Shown here: positions 51,040 to 58,870 of the stretch, in pieces
Numbering within the stretch: the stretch's first letter is position 1
How the letters are laid out: every line of letters begins with the position of its first letter
Assembly: GCA_965226025.1 (NCBI GenBank)
Contig: CBDDCD010000002.1
Span: forward strand, 2,046,001-2,110,000
Reading direction: 5' to 3'
DNA: 64,000 nt
Source: Moanibacter sp965226025
GTDB taxonomy: Bacteria > Verrucomicrobiota > Verrucomicrobiia > Opitutales > UBA2987
The notes under the pieces: model-generated
Database searches by the model: none
What the model was told of the DNA's origin: nothing
Seen by the model: the letters and a program-made list of their open reading frames with translations, nothing else
Program-made: the position numbers and the translations under genes

Positions 51040-52505
51040 AATGGCATGGCCCGAGGTGGGTTTGGGGGGAGGGCGAAGATGGTGGCGTCGAGGCTTCGGT
51101 TGAGGAGGTGGAATTTTAGATCCTGGCAATCGGGATGATTTGCCAGGTCATGGTGTTCCCAGGGATCGTTTTCAAGATCGTAGAGTTCGCAGATATTTTT
51201 GCCGTGGTAGCAGTTCAGTTTCCATTTGTGGTCCCGGTACATGGTGGCGTGGGTCTGGTCGGGACGATCGATGGCGCCGAAATACTCGCAGCGGACGAAA
51301 TCACGGTGATGATCCCGGGAATCGCCTCGAAGCAATCCGTATAGCGACTTGCCTTGAACGAATTCCGGGACCGTCATTTCGGCCGAATCGTAGAGGGTGG
51401 GCGCCAGATCGGTGAGCTCGACAAGGGCATCGGTGACAACGCCCTCCTGGAAATGGCCGGGCCATGAAATCATCAAGGGCACCCGGACCATGCCTTCGAA
51501 GAAGCGGTAACCCTTCAGGACCAGTCCGTGGTCGCAGAGCGCCTCGCCATGGTCGCTGGTGAAGATTACGAGTGTATTTTCCCGCTGGCCGGAGGCGTCG
51601 AGATAGTCGAGCAGGCGGCCGAACTCATGGTCGATCTGTTCGACCATGCCGTAGTATGAGGCTTGCACTTTCTTGTGGTCCCAATGCTCCGGCGGATGGG
51701 GTTCGGACTGAAAATCCACCCCGGCGTCTATCAGCATCGATTGGTGCTCGAGATCGCTTTCCTCAAAATGGGCGTCGGGCAGGAGGTCAGGATCGTAGCG
51801 GCGGTAATATTCGTACGGAGCATCGAAGGGAGGATGGGGATCAAACGGGTTGATACTGAGGAGCCACGGTTGCTCAGTGGGTCGATCCTGTCCGATGAAC
51901 TCGATTGCTTTTTCGGTGCACCAGAAGGTCTGGTGAAGGTGAGGTGGGACATTGTCGCGCTCTGGGGTTGGCTCGAAGAGACCTCCAAAACTCTTCACCT
52001 TGGCGCCGGCGGCATAGGTTTCTGGACTTTGTGGCTCCATCAGACGATGGGGGTCGGTCCCTTGGTCGCGCAGCCATTGGGCGTAATCGTGACCGACTGC
52101 GTCGGGTCCTTTGTGGGAGTGGCTGTATTGAAAGTATCTGTAACCATCCTGGACGCGGTTCTCCCGTCCCTTGGCCGCGCCGGCCAGGTGGAGCTTGCCC
52201 ACCAATCCGCAATCGTAGCCGGCCCGGTCGAGTTGGTGTGTGATCAACCGGTCCTGGTAGTAGCGAGGAAAGAACTCATTACCATTTCCATTCACACCAA
52301 TGGCGCTCGGGTACATCCCGGTGAGAAAACTGGCCCGACTGGGAGTGCAGATGGGCGTCTGGCAAAAGGCATGTGTAAAAGCGATCGACCGTTCCATGAA
52401 TTGGTCGAATCGCGGGGTATGGATGTGGAGATTACCTAGCCCCGCAATGGTGTCGAAGCGCTGCTGGTCGCTGCAGTACCAGAGGATGTTGGGTCGTTCT
52501 GCCAT
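51036..52505 (-). CDS. Sulfatase (arylsulfatase family)
   Basis: 489-residue type I sulfatase that hydrolyses a sulfate ester. The formylglycine motif C-T-P-S-R lies at residues 53-57 (FCQTPICTPSRASFLTGMYP); Cys53 must be oxidised by a formylglycine-generating enzyme not seen in the window. Metal ligands are in NILWYCSDQQRF near the N terminus and in FTSDHGEALCDHGLVLKGY, and GKLHLAG carries the conserved Lys. No signal peptide, so it is cytoplasmic or exported otherwise. Upstream, 307 bases separate it from the Ldh2-type dehydrogenase on the same strand. Substrate unknown; the closest-looking relatives are choline- or alkyl-sulfatase-like cytoplasmic enzymes. Confidence 0.9.
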   Translation of the reverse strand: MAERPNILWYCSDQQRFDTIAGLGNLHIHTPRFDQFMERSIAFTHAFCQTPICTPSRASFLTGMYPSAIGVNGNGNEFFPRYYQDRLITHQLDRAGYDCGLVGKLHLAGAAKGRENRVQDGYRYFQYSHSHKGPDAVGHDYAQWLRDQGTDPHRLMEPQSPETYAAGAKVKSFGGLFEPTPERDNVPPHLHQTFWCTEKAIEFIGQDRPTEQPWLLSINPFDPHPPFDAPYEYYRRYDPDLLPDAHFEESDLEHQSMLIDAGVDFQSEPHPPEHWDHKKVQASYYGMVEQIDHEFGRLLDYLDASGQRENTLVIFTSDHGEALCDHGLVLKGYRFFEGMVRVPLMISWPGHFQEGVVTDALVELTDLAPTLYDSAEMTVPEFVQGKSLYGLLRGDSRDHHRDFVRCEYFGAIDRPDQTHATMYRDHKWKLNCYHGKNICELYDLENDPWEHHDLANHPDCQDLKFHLLNRSLDATIFALPPNPPRAMPF

Positions 52506-52812
52506 AAGTGGAATGAAGCAACTTCAGCGGCTTCAGGCTGTCAACCGATAATCGGCGTAGATCGGCGCGGCGGTAGCTGAAGGGTAGTGCAACCGCTGAT
52601 TAGCGCTGATTTTCGCTAATGGGATAGGGACTATCCGCGGATTCGAGAAGACGACGGATTGAAGAGAACGGAGCGACGGAACGACAGAGCTGCGGAGAGA
52701 CCGAGAACCGATTTCTCGTGTACCGCTTCGAAATGCTTACGCATTCCGCTACGACTGTACTCGTTACGCTTGGCCTAATACTGCCGATCCCGGCAGGCGG
52801 GGGAAAGGAATC
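52506..52812. other. Non-coding region with repeat motif 52664-52693
   Basis: No gene recognised; holds one copy of the 30-bp repeat also found at 54200-54229. Confidence 0.5.
52664..52693 (+). repeat. 30-bp direct repeat, left of the ldh-type gene
   Basis: GAGAACGGAGCGACGGAACG followed by ACAGAGCTGC; matches 54200-54229 at 28 of 30 positions. Confidence 0.65.
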
Positions 52813-53859
52813 CTAGGGTACATTCACCCCCATTTTTTCAGCTGCCTCACAGACCGACTGCCAGACATCATCGGCGATTGGAATGCCATCACGCCCGCGA
52901 ATTTCGCGAGTCCGTGATTCCATGTCGCCCGGGGCGAGAACTTCCTCGAAGCCGGGCGCGGGAGAAACCGCCCTGACCCTTCCACGCATCTCTTCGGCGG
53001 ATTCGGAGTAGTCTGAAAGGGTTCTAAAGAGGTCCGCTTTCATCACAATCATGGTGACGCCCTGGTGCCGAAAGATGGGGCCGCCCCTTTGAGGCTCGGC
53101 GTAGTCATCGGATCCCGTGAAGATGCGCCCGAGGTACTCGACGGCCATCATCAGGCAATAGCCCTTGTGGGCACCAAAGGGCAGATAGCTCCCGCCTTCA
53201 GAAAAGCCCTTTGCGTCGATTGTCGGATTGCCTTCTTTGTCGACGATGCAGTTCGGGGGCAGAGGTTCGCCTCTTCGCTCGGCATTGATCACTTTGACAC
53301 CCGACAACGCGGTCGTAGCCCAATCGAACATCATAGGGACATCCTCGCCGGTAGGGAACCCGATCGAAATCGGGTTGGTGTGCAGAACCCGTTCGCGTCC
53401 ACCATGGGGTGCCGTCATCGGTTCCTCTTCGGCGAATCCTCCAGCCCAGACCATACCGATAATTTCTTCGGCCGCGGCCATTTCAACGTAGTGACCCAAG
53501 CGACCAACATGATGAGATTTGACGAGACCCACGACGGCAACGTTGGCTTGTTTCGCCTTTTCTATCGCGACTTGCATGGCGTACTTGGCCGATACCTGGC
53601 CAAAGCACCAGTTTCCTTTAATCAATGCGCTGGTGGGGGATTCCTTCACGATTTCGGGGCGGGCCGCGGGTAAGATTTCCCCGTCTTGGATGGAATTGAG
53701 ATAGCGCAGGACGTGCCAGATACCGTGAGTATCGACGCCGCTCAAATTGGCTCGTACGAGATGGTCGGCCAAATCCTCGGCGTTTCGTTCATCGCTTCCG
53801 GCCTTGGTGAAGATTTGACTCACCAGGGTATGTAGATCGTCTGCTTTTTTTGTAATCAT
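52813..53859 (-). CDS. Malate/L-lactate/sulfolactate-type dehydrogenase (Ldh2 family)
   Basis: 348-residue NAD(P)-dependent oxidoreductase with the unusual Ldh2 (non-Rossmann) fold, which covers malate, L-lactate, L-sulfolactate, ureidoglycolate and imine reductases. Family landmarks: ANLSGVDTHGIWHVLRYLNS near the N terminus, VVGLVKSHHVGRLGHYVEMA with the catalytic His, VLHTNPISIGFPTGEDVPMM, and GAHKGYCLMMAVEYLGRIFT. Complete, ATG at 53857-53859. The adjacent sulfatase, MFS transporter and dioxygenase suggest use of a sulfated or hydroxyacid carbon source, but the specific acid cannot be read from the sequence. Confidence 0.9.
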   Translation of the reverse strand: MITKKADDLHTLVSQIFTKAGSDERNAEDLADHLVRANLSGVDTHGIWHVLRYLNSIQDGEILPAARPEIVKESPTSALIKGNWCFGQVSAKYAMQVAIEKAKQANVAVVGLVKSHHVGRLGHYVEMAAAEEIIGMVWAGGFAEEEPMTAPHGGRERVLHTNPISIGFPTGEDVPMMFDWATTALSGVKVINAERRGEPLPPNCIVDKEGNPTIDAKGFSEGGSYLPFGAHKGYCLMMAVEYLGRIFTGSDDYAEPQRGGPIFRHQGVTMIVMKADLFRTLSDYSESAEEMRGRVRAVSPAPGFEEVLAPGDMESRTREIRGRDGIPIADDVWQSVCEAAEKMGVNVP

Positions 53860-54147
53860 TCGTCTATGTATATGCAGGTAAGAATCCGAACGGTTCGAAC
53901 GATACAGTTGAGCGATCTAGGAATGAGAAAGCAAGGCCGAGGGATTAAAATTGCAGCAGTCATTTGGAGAAGGTTTGGGAAGAGGTTTGCTCTGCCGAAA
54001 ACGGATCGGGTTTAGTGTGAGGACATTCGGTTCGGATCTAAGAAATCACCTCCAAATTCCCTGGTAACCTTGTCCAATGCCTACGGTGGAAGGCCAACCC
54101 ACCCCGCCCTTCCGTCTTCGCTTCGCTACGCCGAGACAAGGCGGGCA

Positions 54148-54163
54148 CCCCTCCAAGGAGGGG
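54148..54163. repeat. CCCCTCC-AA-GGAGGGG hairpin
   Basis: Perfect 7-bp stem. A looser relative lies around 50900-50915 (CCCCCTTCCTGGAGGGG). Confidence 0.55.
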
Positions 54164-54199
54164 AATTCCCATTGGATTTGATAGGGCAACGGATGGCGG

Positions 54200-54229
54200 G
54201 AGAACGGAGCGACGGAATGACAGAGCTAC
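54200..54229 (+). repeat. 30-bp direct repeat, right of the ldh-type gene
   Basis: Second copy of 52664-52693; together the pair brackets the dehydrogenase gene in direct orientation. Confidence 0.65.
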
Positions 54230-54388
54230 AGGGCAGTCCCGCCAGGTGGAAAAAGCACGGCAGTGTGGGTAGCTTTTCAACGTGAGATCACGATTTAGGA
54301 GGCACGATAGGAGAGGGGAATTGTTCTTGCTAACTGTGTGAGAAGCGAAGCATTTAGGAACTGCGTCTGAACTACAGATTGACTTTGC

Positions 54389-55657
54389 GTGACTGGGCAA
54401 CCCGATGAAAACGAAGGGGAGGCCGAAGAGGGACTTCCAGGGGAAACCAGTGATGTGGCAGGTGAGACGTATCGCTGGGATTTGCTGCGCGGAAGTATGC
54501 AGGGGTTTGTTGAGGCCTGTATGGTCACGTTCGGCCTTCTCGTCGCGATTCGTGTCTTCGACGCTCCCGATATGCTGAAGGCGATCCTCCCGGGATCCTA
54601 TTCCGGGGGGCTTTTAATCTCACCGCTGACGATCATTATCGCTTCGCGCTGGGGATGGACAGCGGGGAGGACGTGCGCTCTCTACAGCCTTCTGGGGGGA
54701 CTATCGATGATCGGTGCGGTTTCCGTTCGGGCGCTACCGGCGTTCCTCGTATTCATCGTCCTGGTCGCGGTCTTTCTGGCGCAGACGGTCCCGCTCCTGA
54801 CCAAGATTTATGCCTCCAATTACGCGGAACGCGAGCGCGGTTCAAGATACTCAACTTCGGTGCTGTTCTCAGCGGTGATTGCGGCGGGCTTTTCCTATGG
54901 TGGTGGGTTGCTGCTCGATCTCGATATCGAATTCTATCGGTTTGTTTTTCTGGTCCCTGCCTTTGCATTGTTTGTCAATATTCTTGCCTTCAATAGGATG
55001 CCCGCGGTTGCGATTCATCCTGAGCAGTCAAAGAACCCGGTCAGCGATTTCAAGAAGGCGATCCGGAACAGGGTGTTTTGTATGATCCTGGTGGGTTGGA
55101 TGTTTCAAGGGTTCGGACAGGTCATGACGATGCCTATTCGTGTGGAGTACTTGGCCAATGAGCGCTACGGTATCAATGCCACGAACGAACAGATCGCCCT
55201 GATAATCGGTGTGGTTCCCTTCCTCACCTATCTGTTGTCGACCAAGTTCTGGGGTTATTGTTTTGATCGCTGGAACTTCATCGTCCTCCGGGTAATCATG
55301 AACGTGATTGCGATGGTTTCCATATTCACCGTGTTTTTTACTTCCTCCCTCTGGATGATCGCCCTCGGAATGGGCTTGTACGGAATTTCAGTGAGCGGCG
55401 GACGTATTCTCTGGATGCTCTGGGTGGTCCAGCTGGCCCCGCCGGACCAGTTGTCTACCTACACGGGAATCCATACCTTTTTTACTGGAGTGCGCGGGGC
55501 TCTGGCACCCTTTGTTGCCTATCTGCTGGTCGGACAGTCGGATCCAAAGCTTGTGGGATGGATCGCCGCGGCCATAATCACGATTGGTATATGCATCATG
55601 CTACCGTATCGAGGCAAATTTCAACGGAGCTTTGGTGACGAGCAGAATCACGAGTGA
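54389..55657 (+). CDS. Major facilitator superfamily transporter
   Basis: 422 residues with about eleven or twelve hydrophobic segments, for example VEACMVTFGLLVAIRVF, LLISPLTIIIASRWGW, LPAFLVFIVLVAVFLAQTV, FYRFVFLVPAFALFVNILAF, VFCMILVGWMFQGFGQV, VIMNVIAMVSIFTVFF and LVGWIAAAIITIGICIMLP. A hydrophilic, acidic N terminus of about 30 residues precedes the first helix. It should import or export a small solute by proton coupling. GTG at 54389 is assumed. It is followed nine bases later by the PhyH-type dioxygenase in the same direction, so the transported compound may be its substrate. Confidence 0.8.
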   Translation: MTGQPDENEGEAEEGLPGETSDVAGETYRWDLLRGSMQGFVEACMVTFGLLVAIRVFDAPDMLKAILPGSYSGGLLISPLTIIIASRWGWTAGRTCALYSLLGGLSMIGAVSVRALPAFLVFIVLVAVFLAQTVPLLTKIYASNYAERERGSRYSTSVLFSAVIAAGFSYGGGLLLDLDIEFYRFVFLVPAFALFVNILAFNRMPAVAIHPEQSKNPVSDFKKAIRNRVFCMILVGWMFQGFGQVMTMPIRVEYLANERYGINATNEQIALIIGVVPFLTYLLSTKFWGYCFDRWNFIVLRVIMNVIAMVSIFTVFFTSSLWMIALGMGLYGISVSGGRILWMLWVVQLAPPDQLSTYTGIHTFFTGVRGALAPFVAYLLVGQSDPKLVGWIAAAIITIGICIMLPYRGKFQRSFGDEQNHE

Positions 55658-55666
55658 GCTGTAGCA

Positions 55667-56455
55667 ATGATTGATATATCGATTGAGAAAAACCTGGAGC
55701 ATCTCGAGCGTGACGGATTCGTTCTTATTCCTAACGCCCTCGACCCGGATGCGGTTGGCAAATGGAGAGATTGTCTCTACCGGAAGCGTGAGCTGGGGGA
55801 GTACGAAATCAATAACAGTGTCGGAAACATGGCTTTCGAGAAGCTTTTGCTCGAAGAGCCGGACCTTTGCCGACCTTTGGTCGGGCATCCCAGTGTCGCC
55901 CCCTACCTGAAGGCAATCTTAGGCAAACAATGCCAACTGCGCAGTCTAAGGGCCCATCTCAATCCGGGTCAATACACCCAGGAGTGGCATATGGATTTCT
56001 GCGACTATTGGTACCAGGATGAAAAAAACGGGGGCAAGAGCACCGTTCTGGGTCTATGTATGAACACCACTTTCTACCTCACCGACAATACTCCGGATCG
56101 AGCCCGCTTGACCTTCATCGAAGCTTTCTGCCATAAGCCGATTCCAGAGGAGATGAGGAAACACGTGGGTTACACGGATGACCGGAGCAATCCGTTTCAG
56201 GTTTGGTGCGATGAGCAACCCCACGTCGACCTGCACCCGATGAGCGGCGACGCGGTCGTCTTCTTGAGCCATATACCGCATCAGGGGGCAAAAACAGGGC
56301 CGGATGAGGAGGATTTGATCAGAGGCAATATCGGCCTCCATTTTCAGCAAAATCCAATGTATCCCGGTATCCGTTTCGTCAGCCGTCCGCAGATTACCCT
56401 GGAGGCGTTGGGGTATGACGGCACCTTTCCGTTTGCGGAGGACAAAAGAGGTTGA
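55667..56455 (+). CDS. Phytanoyl-CoA dioxygenase-family enzyme (Fe(II)/2-oxoglutarate)
   Basis: 262-residue double-stranded beta-helix oxygenase that would hydroxylate a small molecule using 2-oxoglutarate and O2. Iron ligands: His108 and Asp110 in QEWHMDFCDYWYQDEKNGG and His205 in VVFLSHIPHQGAKTG; Arg219 in IRGNIGLHFQQNPMYPG fits the 2-oxoglutarate site. Complete, no signal peptide. It is the second gene of a two-gene run with the MFS transporter. PhyH proteins of this size act in natural-product or xenobiotic metabolism, not in fatty-acid alpha-oxidation; the substrate here is unknown. Confidence 0.88.
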   Translation: MIDISIEKNLEHLERDGFVLIPNALDPDAVGKWRDCLYRKRELGEYEINNSVGNMAFEKLLLEEPDLCRPLVGHPSVAPYLKAILGKQCQLRSLRAHLNPGQYTQEWHMDFCDYWYQDEKNGGKSTVLGLCMNTTFYLTDNTPDRARLTFIEAFCHKPIPEEMRKHVGYTDDRSNPFQVWCDEQPHVDLHPMSGDAVVFLSHIPHQGAKTGPDEEDLIRGNIGLHFQQNPMYPGIRFVSRPQITLEALGYDGTFPFAEDKRG

Positions 56456-56554
56456 ATTGGATGGATCATAATAGACTGGGTATTTACGGGACAACACGTT
56501 AGGTGCTGGTTTGGTTCGGCACCTTGAACGCTTGATGACTCACTTTCGTTTCCG

Positions 56555-58450
56555 CTAATTTGGATAACCCAAGACCGCAAAGGTTCCTGCGATTTCGTCC
56601 AAGATAGCCGGGTCATCGATGGTCGCCGGCATTCGATATTCGACCCCATCGGCGATCTTCTTGATGGTCCCTCGCAAGATCTTGCCCGAACGCGTTTTCG
56701 GTAGCCGTTTTACGACGGCGACCCTCTTGAAGGAGGCGACCGGACCGATCTTCTCCCGCACCATCTGAATGAGCTCTTCTACAATCTCGCTGTGGTTTCG
56801 CTCGACACCCGCATTGAGTACGATTGTGCCGAGCGGAACTTCCCCCTTGATCTCATCTGCTACACCCAGGACGGCGCATTCAGCCACATCCGGATGGGAG
56901 GCGAGCACTTCCTCCATCGCCCCAGTAGACAACCGATGTCCGGCCACATTGATGATGTCGTCGGTCCGGCTCATGATCCAGAGGTAGCCGTCCTCATCTT
57001 TGTAACCGGCATCCGCTGTCGAATAGTAACCGGGAAAAGATCTCAGGTAGGCTTCTTCGTAGCCCGCATCGTTATTCCACAGGGTGGGCAGGCACCCGGG
57101 CGGCAAGGGCAGCTTGATGACAATATTCCCGATTTGATCGGCCCCTAACTCGTAAGCCGCCTCATCCAATATGCGCACGTCATAACCTGGAACCGGCTTC
57201 GTAGAGGAGCCCGGCTTGACGGGGAACATCCCCAGGCCGACGCAGTTCGCCCCGATCGGCCATCCGGTTTCGGTCTGCCACCAATGGTCGATAACCGGCA
57301 CTTTGAGATGTCTCTGTGCCCAAAGGAGAGTATCTGGATCACATCGTTCACCGGCCAGAAATAGGTTGCGCAAGGGGCTCAGGTCGTACTTGCCGATATG
57401 GTCGCCGTTGGGATCTTCTCGCTTGATAGCTCGGAAAGCGGTCGGCGCCGTGAAGAGGACATTTACTCCATGATCAGAGATGACCCGCCAGAAAGCGCCG
57501 GGGTCGGGGGTGCCAACAGGTTTGCCTTCGTAGAGAACGCTGGTAGAGCCGTTGAACAGAGGCGCATAGACGATATAGGAGTGGCCCACGACCCAACCCA
57601 CATCCGAGGCTGCCCAAAAGATCTCGCCCGCATCGACACCGTAGATGCTCTTCATGCTCCATTTCAGAGCAACTAGATGACCCCCGTTATCTCGTACGAC
57701 ACCTTTGGGAATGCCGGTCGTGCCGGAAGTATAGAGGATGTAAAGGGGATCGGTGGCAGCCATTGGTACGCAATCAACCGGTTCCGCGCCCGCCATCAGC
57801 TCTGACCAGTCCAGATCGCGTCCGGCAACCATGGACGCCTCGGACTGGGGGCGCTGGAGGATGATATTTCGCTTCGGCTTTACCGTGGCGATCTCAATCG
57901 CCTGATCGAGCAGAGGCTTGTAAGGTATCACTCGATCCACTTCGATGCCGCAGGAGGCGGAAACGATCAATTTCGGTCTGGCATCATCAATTCGGGTGGC
58001 CAACTCGTTGGCGGCGAAACCCCCGAATACCACCGAGTGGACGGCGCCAATCCGAGCACAGGCCAGCATGGCCACGACTGCTTCGGGCACCATCGGCATA
58101 TAGATCACCACCCGGTCACCTTTCTCGGCCCCTTGCCTGGCGAGCACCCCGGCAAAGAGAGCTACTTGATCCAGAAGCTCACGATAGGGGAAGGTCTTGA
58201 TCGTGTCGGTGACGGGGCTATCATAGATGAGTGCCGGTTGATCAGCTCGGCCGTTGGCTACATGGAGATCGAGGGCATTGTAGCAACTGTTGACCAAGCC
58301 GCCCTTGAACCACTGATAGAAGGGCTCTCGTGAATCATCGAAGACCTTATCCCATTTCTTATACCAGTGGACATCTTCAGCCGCTTCAGCCCAGAAGCCC
58401 ACCGGGTCGTCAAGCGACCGTGCATAGAGCTTTGCATAGCTACGGCACAT
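56555..58450 (-). CDS. prpE: Propionyl-CoA synthetase-like acyl-CoA synthetase (AMP-forming)
   Basis: 631-residue adenylate-forming enzyme that activates a short acid (propionate or acetate) to its CoA thioester. LYILYTSGTTGIPKGVVRDN is the P-loop-like A3 motif, DHWWQTETGWPIGANC the A5 motif, YYSTADAGYKDEDGYLWIMS with RTDDIINVAGHRLSTGAMEE the hinge and A8, and PKTRSGKILRGTIKKI contains the catalytic, acetylation-sensitive Lys (about residue 590). The N terminus (YAKLYARSLDDPVGFWAEAA) and the whole pattern are closer to PrpE than to acetyl-CoA synthetase. A repeat arm (58453-58469) lies two bases before the ATG, so the usual ribosome site is absent. Confidence 0.9.
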   Translation of the reverse strand: MCRSYAKLYARSLDDPVGFWAEAAEDVHWYKKWDKVFDDSREPFYQWFKGGLVNSCYNALDLHVANGRADQPALIYDSPVTDTIKTFPYRELLDQVALFAGVLARQGAEKGDRVVIYMPMVPEAVVAMLACARIGAVHSVVFGGFAANELATRIDDARPKLIVSASCGIEVDRVIPYKPLLDQAIEIATVKPKRNIILQRPQSEASMVAGRDLDWSELMAGAEPVDCVPMAATDPLYILYTSGTTGIPKGVVRDNGGHLVALKWSMKSIYGVDAGEIFWAASDVGWVVGHSYIVYAPLFNGSTSVLYEGKPVGTPDPGAFWRVISDHGVNVLFTAPTAFRAIKREDPNGDHIGKYDLSPLRNLFLAGERCDPDTLLWAQRHLKVPVIDHWWQTETGWPIGANCVGLGMFPVKPGSSTKPVPGYDVRILDEAAYELGADQIGNIVIKLPLPPGCLPTLWNNDAGYEEAYLRSFPGYYSTADAGYKDEDGYLWIMSRTDDIINVAGHRLSTGAMEEVLASHPDVAECAVLGVADEIKGEVPLGTIVLNAGVERNHSEIVEELIQMVREKIGPVASFKRVAVVKRLPKTRSGKILRGTIKKIADGVEYRMPATIDDPAILDEIAGTFAVLGYPN

Positions 58451-58870
58451 GACTAGGAATCTGTTGGACTTCGATGTTCAGAGCATAGCCCGCTTTTTGT
58501 GGTCGGTCAGGGTTGGTTGCAATCGTAGGTTCAACCGAGCATCATCTACACTCAGTAGATACGGGATGGTGCAGAGTAAGAGCCTTCTACGCTTACAGGC
58601 AAGCGCCATTGGCAGGTTCGCCGACAGTTCCCTCCCTTAGTATTCGAATTCGAGTACTTAGTCCTCAAGTTCCACCCGGAAGTGTGAGGGGAATGTGCCC
58701 ACCGCCTGTGAAATGTACTGGTTGAAATTCGAGGATTTAATTGATCTTCTCCATACGGTAGACAAGGCTAATGTTGAGGGTTGAATCAATCCGCGGTCTT
58801 GCCAGGCGGTACGAATCCGGTGCAAGGCCGAGAGGGACTAGTGTGGTGTATCACAATTTAAGAGGTATGT
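58451..58870. other. Non-coding region between divergent genes
   Basis: Holds a repeat arm at 58453-58469 and a near-palindrome GTATTCGAATTCGAGTAC near 58641. No gene or riboswitch recognised; a part near 58810 superficially recalls a cobalamin riboswitch but lacks its core. Confidence 0.45.
58453..58469 (+). repeat. Half-unit of the CTAGGAATCTGTCGGAC repeat
   Basis: CTAGGAATCTGTTGGAC, one mismatch to 50971-50987; it abuts the start codon of the prpE-like gene. Confidence 0.6.

Larger units (their letters stand above)
53860..54388. other. Non-coding intergenic region between divergent genes
   Basis: Contains the hairpin 54148-54163 and the second 30-bp repeat 54200-54229. Should include promoters for the divergent dehydrogenase and MFS genes; none could be singled out. 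Confidence 0.5.

Noticed and set aside
58640..58870. Cobalamin riboswitch upstream of the phosphodiesterase-like gene
   Set aside because: CCGGTGCAAGG near 58820 recalls part of the fold, but the conserved GCCACTG box and surrounding helices are missing, and the gene is not a B12 transporter.
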